Assembly (NCBI RefSeq): GCF_965363235.1
Contig: NC_134841.1
Location: 36,671,440-36,735,439, forward strand
DNA length: 64,000 bases
From: Mytilus galloprovincialis
Lineage: Eukaryota > Mollusca > Bivalvia > Mytilida > Mytilidae
Reading direction: 5' to 3'
Shown: positions 1-11,400 of the stretch, one piece after another
How the letters are laid out: every line of letters starts with the position of its first letter
Numbering within the stretch: the stretch's first letter is position 1
Made by a program: the position numbers and the translations under genes
Notes under the pieces: model-generated
Told to the model about the DNA's origin: nothing
What the model saw: only the letters and a program-made list of their open reading frames with translations
Database searches by the model: none

Positions 1-120
1 CTACTGCATGTTGTTTTATTTCAGATAAAGTGAGTATTAAGACAGCTGATAGAAGAGTGTTTATAAGAAAATACTGTCAAATATTTTCATTATATTTGAA
101 ATTTGGCAGTTAAATTAAGA
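1..120 (+). other. Possible terminal exon after a strong splice acceptor
   Basis: A pyrimidine-rich tract and AG (positions 11-24) form a convincing splice acceptor. The sequence after it is open in one frame for about 29 codons before a TAA near 112. No domain is recognisable and no donor follows in that frame. It could be the last exon of an upstream gene, an upstream CTC1 exon whose frame I cannot link, or chance. Confidence 0.15.
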
Positions 121-876
121 CATGAGAAAGTTTACAAGTAATTTTTGTTTGGCAATATATTTTTTTCACTCAGAAATGAATTGAAAGATAGTGCACAATC
201 AAGCTTCAAATTATCAACATCATCAGTGACAAAAATATGTTTTATTGTATATATGTGAATATTGGTGAACTATTCCTCATAGAAAATTCATTGCAAGCAT
301 TTTGTTAATAATGACCCTTTTTGGTGGAAGAAGACTTCAAGTCTTCTGAAGGCCTATGGGGCCCACTTTAAAATCATTGAACCGTTATCACCTCTGTATG
401 CCCCATCCGTTCTATGTATTACAATTTCATAACAACTTCCAATTCTTGACATCGATTTTTACACATGATTAAGCATCTGAATCATTTCATTAGTAAATCA
501 GGATTGAAAAACAATCACTATCGTAAATATGTACCCTTTTATTTATGTAAATTATAAGATATCATCTCATCTACATGAACGTTATTTGTTTACTTGTAAC
601 CAGATGTTTTTTATGTAGATATTTGTAGTACGCATGCGTGAATTTGGTATCGGGTCAACTCGCCCTGTGTACTTGTTGCTCTTGGTCTGTTCGTCCTGAG
701 TTCTTTGGCCATTAGTCCGTTCATTCTCTTTACTCTTATCAAGGATGTTTTATAATACGTCCTTGCATTTATTAAAAAATATTAATATTAAGGGTATCGT
801 TAAAAAAACTCTAAAACAGGATTTAGTGAAAATCATCTGTTCCTTATTTTGTTCCCAAGGTAAGACAATCGTGTTT
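121..876. other. Non-coding, no gene seen
   Basis: AT-rich sequence without a recognisable coding stretch. If CTC1 begins upstream of the window, as its length demands, this is intronic. Nothing else was identified. Confidence 0.4.
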
Positions 877-1033
877 AGCCAATCAAATTTCTCATGATCA
901 AATTATTAAGCCAATCCTAGCATGCTAGATTTTAAACTTGTGTTGTTTTCATCTAGTTGTAAAATCGTGAACATGGCAGGTGAATTTTCATCTGCAAAGA
1001 GGGTTCTTACACAGCTTAAGGATAAAGGCGATG
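877..1033 (+). pseudogene. Possible broken first exon with two CCAAT boxes
   Basis: Two CCAAT motifs (near 879 and 913) precede an ATG at 973 in a fair initiation context. The ATG opens a short frame beginning MAGEFSSAKRVLTQLKDKGD. The frame then runs into an interspersed repeat at about 1034 and stops at a TAG near 1065. This looks like the start of a gene, or of a duplicated gene copy, cut off by a repeat insertion. No family is recognised. It cannot be the start of the CTC1 gene below unless the N-terminal half of that protein is missing. Confidence 0.2.
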
Positions 1034-1210
1034 TAGTTTTTGATGAAGTTGAAGTCCAATCAACTTAGTACACATGTTCCCTATGATATGATCTTTCTAA
1101 TTTTAATGCCAAATAGGGTTTTGAGCCCAAGTTCACAGTCCACTGAACATAGAAAATGATAGTACTAGTTGGGCATCCTTGAACTCTGGACTCATTCTTG
1201 TTTTGTATGG
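1034..1210 (+). repeat. Interspersed repeat family A, 5'-truncated copy
   Basis: Shares long near-identical stretches with 8303-8586 and 23483-23780, for example GTAGTTTTTGATGAAG and CATAGAAAATGATAGT. It lacks the hairpin-forming head seen at the other two copies. Ends with the family's CATTCTTGTTT terminus. Confidence 0.8.
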
Positions 1211-1347
1211 TTTTGATTGAGTTATTGTTTATCTAAATGCAGTGAGGTATTTCATACATTGAAGTGATTGGTGTGATGATTTGATGCATTTTATAGTGTT
1301 GCTGCTGGTGTATCAACAAAGATAGTAATATAACAACTTGTCATTTT

Positions 1348-2106
1348 TATACCCCACGCAACGAAGTTGCGGAGGGTATAATGTTTTTGATCCGTCCGTC
1401 CGTCAGTCCTGTTTCTTGTCATCGCAACTCCTCTCAAACCACACAACAGAATTTCACGAAACCTTTTCAGATAATAAGGACATACTATGTAGTTGTGCAT
1501 ATCGACGGGAAATTTCGATTCAATTTTTTTTCTAGGAGTTACGCCCCTTTGAACTTATTTACTTTAATGTACTACTGCAACAGTTTGTCATCGCAACTCC
1601 TCTCAAACCACACAACAGAATTTCACGAAAACCTTTTCAGATGATAAGGACATACTACGTAGTTGTGCATATCGACAGGAAATTGCGATTCAATTTTTTT
1701 TCTAGGAGTTACGTCCCTTTGAACTTATTTACTTTAATGTACTACTGCAACAGTTTGTCATCGCAACTCCTCTCAAACCACACAACAGAATTTCACGAAA
1801 CCTTTTCAGATAATAAGGACATACTACGTAGATGTGCATATCAACAGGAAATTACGATTCAATTTTTTTTCTAGGAGTTATGCCCCTTTGAACTTATTTG
1901 CTTCAATGTACTTCTGCAACAGTTTGTCATCGCAACTCCTCTGAAAACACACAACAGAATTTCATGAAATTTTGTAGATAATAAGAACATACTATGTAGA
2001 TGTGTATATTGACAGGAAATTATTATTCAGTATTTTTTCTTATACAATTTTTTTATCTTATACTTATTTAATTTCTCCAATGACAATGTGGGGACGTGGG
2101 GTATGT
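1348..2106 (+). repeat. Element with inverted ends containing 4 tandem units of about 170 bp
   Basis: The left edge reads TATACCCCACG and the right edge is its inverse, CGTGGGGTAT. Inside are four head-to-tail units starting near 1419, 1588, 1758 and 1927 (spacing 169-170 bp), each opening with TCATCGCAACTCCTCT. The last unit is the most diverged. A short hairpin (ACGCAACGAAGTTGCG) lies at the left edge. Frames through it are repeat-derived, not genes. Confidence 0.8.
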
Positions 2107-2421
2107 GAGTGTGCTCACTAAGGTTCTTTAATCTAACCTGGTTTACTTATGTTATATTGCTGTATCATTGACTTTTACTCCCCATCACATTTAACTTATA
2201 AACAGACATATGTTTATGCTGATTCTCTTAATAGTAGATAATGAGATTTCAACTTCTTATAGTCTCTTTGTTATACTGTTGATCAACTATTTTCTTGGGT
2301 TATTGATGATTTGTGCTTTCATGAATATTTGATTTCATGGTTTTACTCAAGTATGCATACAAAAAAATAGAAAATTGCATTCCATTGAATTATTTAAATT
2401 CATGGTTTTACCTTTACCCAG

Positions 2422-5400
2422 GAAAACAAGCGAAATTGGAATTTTACACATAAAAATGAAAATTCAGTAATTACTGATCAAACTAAACAGAAATATCTTT
2501 TTGCTCAGACAGAATATAAAAACAGTTTTCCGCAAGTGATTGAGGTTGACATTCATGATGCAGACGACAAAATGAATGATATAGCTATAGCTAAGCATGA
2601 TGGGAGTAAAGATTGGAACCATGTCCTTTATTGGAATTATGTCATACAACAAGGAGCTGTACAACAGGTTTATATAAAATTGTTACTATATTTCATGAAT
2701 TGTTTGAAAGTACTAGGAATGGCAACTACTTCTTGAGTACTGTAGTATTGCTTGTAAAGTCTAGTACTTTTAAAAATTCAATTATTATATTTCAATATTC
2801 AAGTAAATTGTTTTTGACACTCCTCCTCATCAATATTTCCATATACATGATTTAAGCTTATATCATTCAGTATTTTCTTTTATTATATATTTATTAGTAA
2901 AAACAGATAAGTTGTTTATGTAATACAATCAATGGCAAGCGTGCTGTATCAGCCACCCGTGATGATATTGATATCAGCACGGTTGCAAAAGCTTTATCAC
3001 ATCTTTAATCTGTATGACGTCACGTCATCGATTGCAGTCACTGTTGCAAAGGCTTTATCAAATCCCTAATCTGTATGACGTCATGTAAAACCTATAATCT
3101 GTATGATGTCATTTCAAACCTCCTTATCTGTATGACGTCATGTCACATAAAAAAATTCTTCTTGAGGTATATGTATATAGTAAAGTGTATATGATACGGC
3201 TTTTTCAATATCACACACCGTATCAACCTTCCACCAATATAATCCCTCGAGCAGAGCTCTTGGGATTATATTGGTGTCTGGGGTTGATACGGATGCGATA
3301 TTGAAAAAGCCATATGATATTCTCTATATAATTGTCACATGAAAAGTGTTCACTTTTGAAATAGATATCAAGACAATTTTAAACTGTAGTATAAATGTCT
3401 CTATGACCTCATATTTGAATCACCCTATAAATTAATATAAAAGGACAATTTATGATTTGACAAAAATATGAACGTGTAATCCGTGTAGTGTTGTGAGATA
3501 AAACCATAAAATATTCATGACTATCACTTTTTGCAATGCATCTGTTTACAGTATCTTCAACAAACAGATTTTCTTCTTTGCTGGACTCATTGAAACTGAA
3601 ATAACAGACTCTTGGCTGCTATAGTAGTCCAAACTGTATTCCTGAATAAGAAAGGATTAACTCTCCCTATAATTCGCCTCATTTGATTGATCATAGTGTT
3701 TTTAATCTGATTTACTGTTCACAGGTTTATATTTGGTATTCCCCTTTGAATATGGGTTAAAAAAAATTGAAACATATTTTATTTTCTTCTTATTCCAGAT
3801 AATAATAGGAGAAATTCATACAAGCTCTAGATCTGGAAAAGTTCAGCTTAGAGATCAAACTGGGTGTATAGACTGCGTAGTCATGGAAACTCAAACAGAA
3901 AATGAACAATACCATGAATGTACAGCTGAGTGTTGCATGTGCTATCAAGCACTGAGGTCAAAGTTCAAATGTCCACATCTCCATCCACATCACAGTGGCT
4001 GCTTGGTTGCCATAACAAAATTCACTGTTGTCAAGGAGAGATTTCTTCTAGGAAATTTCACAAATATAAAAATAAAGGACAATATTGTGACAAACAAATC
4101 TAAAGAATTGCATATAAAGTATTTGGTTTTCAGTTTATCAGATGTAATTTTGATACACAAGCCTAAATATTCAATCAGCTGCAACCATTGCACATTTCAA
4201 AATTCTGTAAAAGACAAAAAAGATAATAAATTAAAAGTTTCTGATATTCACTGGCAGTGTGTTAATCATAAGGAGTCTTTGCATATGAATGACAATAACA
4301 AAAGCAAAGCCAGATTATTGTTTATTGCTCATATATGTGACCATTTACATCAAAGAGAAGACATGCTAGAAAAGAAATGTTTGACTTCCCAAACTCAGAA
4401 TGACCTTGAAAAAGATGTTAATGTTGAAGTAAAACAACTGTCTTGTGCAAAATGTCAGCTTATATTATTTGAGAACTCCAATGTCAAATATTATAATGTC
4501 ATACAAAGTGGATGTTTGTATAAGTTTGTTGGTTTTGATGGTGTTATGAAAGAAAGAAGAAAGTTACCATGGCAACTAAAGCAGTCTGCAAAGAAAGCTG
4601 GTGACAACCTGTGTTATGTGTTGCCAGATGATTTTATAGTTGAAAGAGAATTTCATGATCAGGTAGGAATAGTTTAGATCCAAGACCATTCAATACTTAA
4701 CCTCTTTTTGACAAACAAAAGAAAAAAGAAATACTAACATGGAATTTTAAGAAGAATGACAACAACACTTTGGTCAAAAGAAAAATGACAAACTAACACA
4801 CAATATAAAAAGTTACACATAGATAACTAAACATTGAGCAACAGGAACCACAGCAAAAACAGGCTATGAAGTTAGGTGCTCCTGTATCATCAAAAGTTCT
4901 TTCTAAACTAGTTTCACCCATATCTATTTGATAAGAACATCTAAAATAAGATTATTTTTTTTTCATTATTGAAATCAAACACAGTGCAAATAAGTCAAAA
5001 TTCAGTTTCTTGAAGATATTTTGAACTATATGTCCCACATTTCACAAATTTTGAAAGACTGAAATTGGAACAACCATTGGGTTGCCAGTAAGAATTTACG
5101 ATTGCATGAACCTGCTAATCATAATTTAGTAGATTATGTACAGCAAAAACTTATGATGCAATCTTTTACTACTTTTCTATTAAATTTTGATATCTTCAGT
5201 AAATAGGGAACTTGACGGATAATATTATTAAACAATATGTCTACCATTTGCCAAATTGAAATGGGAAATCCTCTTTTTAGTGCTTTATGGTCTAAGGTCT
5301 TATGGGTCTGCACATCTTTCATGAGACTGGAATTTACTGATTTCTTTTTTGTTTCTGAACAACATCATTTGACCTAATTAGCAGATCATTACATAAATTG

Positions 5401-8400
5401 TCAGCAAACTTACCAGTCTTTGTACTAAATACTTGATTCTATTTCTTCTTCTACAAATCTAGGTTAATCACAACTGCTTATGTACCCATAATGCATCTAA
5501 CAGGCTATTATTTCAATTTGGAATTATTTTTATTTATGGAACTTGCATAATTTCTTGTGCTAGAAGTTTTTGATAAATTCCATGTTTATTCTGTATTTTA
5601 ATGTTGCACACACCACTTTCTATTACAAAGAAGATAGCACATTTTCAATAGAATGAATTGTGCAGTCCCCAACATTATCTATACAAAATCAATTGTATGG
5701 AAAGTGTTATGCACCACTCACAACATTATAATACAGAATAAACATGGAATTCATTAAAAATTACAAGCACAAGAAATTATGCAAATTCCATAACTAAAAA
5801 TAATTCCAAGTTGAAAAGATAGACTGTTTTCTGTAGTTTTACATTTAACATCAGATGTCAAAGTAAAGATACATGTGCATATTTCATTTTAACAGTTTAT
5901 GAATTTAGTTTTTTGAAATTGAAAATAGTTTTCATAACCTCTGCTCTTTCTAAAGCCTTACTGTCATAATAACATGAATAATGGCTTGATTTTAAAGATC
6001 AGTTAAACATTTCTGTTTATTTCAGAATAGTAATGCTGTAAGCTGGTTGGAAGGAAGGGTTGAAAGTATAGAACATATCCTAACTGACAGGTATGAAAAT
6101 ATCTTCTGCTTGAAATGATTTGATTAAATGATTGAAAAAAAGCAATTTATAACAAAAATGGCTAAATTTCTTTTTGACCACTGGATTTTGCATTAATTGT
6201 ACAATATGTCATGGATGCTAATTATAATATACATATTTAGATGTGCCATGAACAATTATTTTGTTGCATCTCTATGACTTTTTCATATGACTATGAAGAA
6301 TTATTTTGTTTGTTGCATAGCCATATTCCACCATTCTTTTAACTATGGTACTGATATTCATATTCATTTTTAGCTCACCTGGCTGAGCTTTTCCCATCAC
6401 TTGGCGTCCGTCGTCCGTCGTCGTTAACTTTTACAAAAATCTTCTCCTCTGAAACTACTGGGCCAAATTAAACCAAACTTGGCCACAATCATCATTGGGG
6501 TATGTAGTTTAAAAAATTTGTGGCGTGACCCGGCCAACCAACCAAGATGGCCGCCATGGCTAAAAATAGAACATAGGGGTAAAATGCAGTTTTTGGCTTA
6601 TAACTCAAAAACCAAAGCATTTAGAGCAAATCTGACATGTGGTAAAATTGTTTATCAGGTCAAGATCTATCTGCCCTCAAATTTTCAGATGAATCCGACA
6701 ACCCGTTATTGGGTTGCTGCCCCTGAACTGGTAATTTTAGGGAATTTTTGCTGTTTTTGGCTATTATCTTGAATATTATTATAGATAGAGATAAACTGTA
6801 AACAGCAATAATGTTCAGCAAAGTAAGATTTACAAATAAGTCAACATGACCAAAATGGTCAGTTGACCCTTTTAGGAGTTATTGACCTTTATAGTCAATT
6901 TTTAACCATTTTTCGTAAATCTTAGTAATCTTTTACAAAAATCTTCTTCTCTGAAACTTCTGGGCCAAATTAATCCAAACTTGGCCACAATCATCTTTGG
7001 GATATTTAGTTTAAAAAATGTGTGGCGTGACCCGGCCAACCAACCAAGATGGCCGCCATGGCTAAAAATAGAACATAGGGGTAAAATGCAGTTTTTGGCT
7101 TATAACTCAAAAACCAAAGCATTTAGAGCAAATCTGACATGTGGTAAAAGTGTTTATCAGGTCAGGATCTATCTGTCCTGAAATTTTCAGATGAATCGGA
7201 CAACCTGTTGTTGATTTGCTGCCCCTGAATTGGTAATTTTAAGGAAATTTTGCTGTTTCTGGTTATTATCTTGAATATTATTATAGATAGAGATAAACTG
7301 TAAACAGCAATAATGTTCAGCAAAGTAAGATTTACAAATAAGTCAGCATGACCAAAATGGTCAGTTGACCCCTGAAGGAGTTATTGCCCTTTATAGTCAA
7401 TTTTTAACCATTTTTTTGTAAATCTTAGTAATCTTTTACAAAAATCTTCTCCTCTGAAACTACTGGGCCAAATTAAACTAAACTTGGCCACAATCATCAT
7501 TTGGGTAATTTGTTTAAAAAATGTGTGGCGTGACCTGGCCAATCAACCAAAATGGCTGCCACGGCTAATAATAGAACATAGGGGTAAAATGCAGTTTTTG
7601 GCTTATAACTCAAAAACCGAAGCATTAAGAGAAAATCTGACAGGGTTTAATTGTTTATCAGGTCAAGATCTATCTGCCCTGATGTTTTCACATGGATCGG
7701 ACAACCCGTTGTTAGGATACTGTCCTGAATTGGTAATTTTAAGGAATGCTGTTTTTTGTTATTATCTTGAATATTATTATAGATAGAGATAAACTGTATA
7801 CAGCAATAAGGTTCAGCAAAATAAGATCTACAAATAAGTTTACATGACCAAAATAGTCAATTGACCCCTTAAGGAGTCATTGCCCTTTATAGTTAATTTT
7901 TAACATTTTTCATAAATTTTTGTAAATTTGTAGAAAATATTTTCCACTGTAATTACTGGGCCAAGTTCATTATAGATAGAGATAATTGTAGCAACAAGAA
8001 TGTTTAGTAAAGTAAGATCTACAAACACATCACTATCACCAAAACACAATTATGTCATGAATTTATCCGTGTCCATTGTTTAATATGCACAAGACCAAGG
8101 TGAGCGACACAGGCTCTTTAGAGCCTCTAGTTTCGTGGATAAAAGAAAACTTCAAAGTTTGATTTCGTTGTTTGCCAAAGTCTGCATACAAGTCTGTAGA
8201 CTACACATTTGAATTTTTGATTCAACTGTACCCACAAAATGCAGGAATATTGTTATCTCACAAATGATAACGAATTAACAATATTGTAATGTTTTTTTAT
8301 TATGCCCAATTTATGGGCATTATGTTTTCTGGTCTGTGCATCAGTCCATTTGTCCATTAGTCCGTCCGTATGTCCTGCTTCAGGTTAAACGTTTTTGTGG

Positions 8401-11400
8401 TCAAGGTAGTTTTTGATGAAGTTAAAGTCCAATCAACTTGAAACTTAGTACACATATTCCTTATGATATGATCTTTCTAATTTTAATGCCAAATTAGAGA
8501 TTTCCCGCCATTTTCACAGTCCATTGAACATAGAAAATGATAGTGTGGATGGGGATCGGTGTACTAGGGACACATTCTTGTTTTTTACAGACATTGTAAA
8601 GATTATGTTAGTATATTTGGCACAATTGTGAGAAGAGTTCATCATGAACCTGATGATGTTGGTCTAGTTCTTAAAAGACTGAAATTTAACAACAAACATC
8701 TTACATCAGGTATATAATTTAATGCATTAAGGGCTGCTCCAGAAGATACAATGTCTCCTCCCCACTAAAGGACGGCACTTTTTTTTTAACCCCCACCACC
8801 AACAGAAATAAAAACAAATTAGAACAACACTTCCTTTGCATTTTGATATTTCAAATACAACCACCCACTTAAAATTTAAAAAAAAATTGCCTTCCCTGGG
8901 GAAAAAAGGATTTTTTGGGACAGCCCTAAGAAATAGCAAGGCATTTCAGAAGATACAAGCTCATACATCAACATGTGTTTTGAAATTGTAATGCAGTCTA
9001 ATCTAATATTTACCATATTCATACCTACTTTACTGCATGAGTCATTTGTCAACCAACCTCCTTAATGGTCTTGTGGTAGTATGCTCGCCAAGAACCCATC
9101 CAGGTCAAATCAGACTATAAAACTTGTATTTTATGTTTGTTTGTTAAGTAGGAGGCATCTATGAGTAAGAGCAAAGACTGCATTTAATTTGCTTTTGGAT
9201 GTTCAACAGCCATCCATCATCATCATTGGTTTTCATGATGAACATGATGAAAGGATCCTTTCTTATGACTGATTTGATTATTACTCTATATTCATGGATC
9301 ATTGATAATGTTAAATACCTAGTTGCATTAAAACTGACAAAACCAAACATCCGACTATATCAATCGATTGAAAAACTCAATACTAATCATCATAAAAATA
9401 ATTCAGTTTAGGTGGTACCTAACACTACAGGTAGATAACTCTGTAAAGTCAGCTTAACGTTTTAATTACATTGTGTTTTTTAAATTTTTATATTTTTGTT
9501 TAAGTGTCAAAATAAATACTTTGACAAAATTTTATGAAAATTAAACGAGCCAAATTTATTTTAGTGAAAGTGTTGGGTATCACCTTAACACCCACTTACA
9601 TGTTATTTGCTATTTTTATTTATAGATAATGGAATATCAACTCTTGATAACTGGCAGATACAGCTTCAAATAAAGTGTATGAAATCAGAAAGAGAAATAT
9701 CTGTATATCTTAAACTTGACAACATAACCTATCCACTGGGGCTGGTTCCTGGAACTGTTGTGTACATGGATAAAATAGAGAGAAGAGTTTCAAGGAAGGG
9801 TGTTGTGTATTGTCAGTTCAGTATTGTATCATCACTAAGTGTACTGCATCAGAAATGGTCAGAATTGACAACAAGGTAATAAAGGAAAGAAGCAATTTTT
9901 TTCCATGCACTATAATTCAGAAATTATTGTGATGTTTTTATTATTGCGAAATTGCATTTTAAATTATTTTATATGAAGCAAACAGGATTATTTTGAATGT
10001 CGCGAAAATTAAAATTGCATTTTAGTCTAAAATGACTTAATCGTAATAATAAATGCACACATTTCGGAATTTACAGTAATCTAAAAGTTAATGTTTAACT
10101 GTTCTTGATATGGCAAAAGTAGATTTGTTGTAAACCTCAAGAAGAAAGCTCCCGAAAAACAAAATTAGAAATTCTTATCCTTTTAAGGGGTGGGAGATAA
10201 AACTTTATATGTTCTAATGAGACATAATGTTTGTAGATAAAAATATAGACTTTGAGATTTTTCCAAATGCAACAATATTTGGGATTGGAAGGCACATTTT
10301 TCTTATGGCAATCATCCATACAATTGCATGTTACTTTGCATACATAAACATACAATTTCAACTTCCTGACCTTAATACTCACCAATACAAAAAAGATTCA
10401 AGTTCTATACAACTTCAAATATATTTTTTTCTGAAATAACCCTTATCTGATAACGAAAATATAAATGAATTAGAAACGACAACATTTGCATGCTATGTAC
10501 CATGTATGCCAAGTATTTCAGATGACTTAATTTTATCTTATAGAAAAGCAGAAACCTCAGAAGAATGTAATGACAGTCAACCTCTTACTGAACAGTACAA
10601 TTTAGGTTTTTTAGCAGATGTTTGGGGAGATAATTCAATACTGCAGTTCTCCTGTGTCTGTTTTGTTCAAAAGGTTGTCAAGATATCATTGAAATGTTGC
10701 TGTCAGATGTGTGGTGGTGTTTTTGTAGATCGATGTGGCAACAACTTATGTCACTCTGAGGAGTTTAAATTTGTTGCTAGAATTAGGTAAGGCCAAACAT
10801 AAAATATTGTTTGTTTCCCCTCCCCTGACCGACCCGGTAAAATCACTGCGACCCGAAAATTTTTATTGGCAATTCTTGTCCACTATTTTTTTTTTGCTAT
10901 GTTGGTTATTAGTGATATCTTTCCGATGCTGTAGTCAACAAGCATTAGTTTTTGGTGAAACCTTTTTGATGCTATAGTCAACGAGCATTTTAAATCGAGG
11001 CATTTTTGCATTGAAGCGTCTACATGATTCGGAATCAAGGAAAACAAACAAAATGCTTTGCCACACGATTTGAAAATTAAAAAAAACTGAAGCATCTTTC
11101 AACCCACTGAGTGCATCTTGATTTGCTTTGTGTCTAACCTCTGTTCCTGTTTAAAGGATATAATCTTAAAGAGTTTGAGTAAAAATGGTCTGAATCATGC
11201 TTTAAAATCTATCTACTTTGTCTTTGAACAGGTTGGGCACCAAGTCAGGAAATGTGGAATACATGTATTCCCTGCTTTCAGGGAACGTCCCTGTTTTCTG
11301 GTGTAAAAAAAAAACCCAGTTTAAATGGGATTTCCTTTTTCAATTTATGGCATGAAAATTACAAAAGGGCACATTTGAAAGTTAATTGTTTTGTTGTGAG

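Noticed and set aside
6479..7786. Three related frames beginning MATII as a small gene family
   Set aside because: They sit in the same place of each 503-bp repeat unit, end at unrelated points and have no domain.
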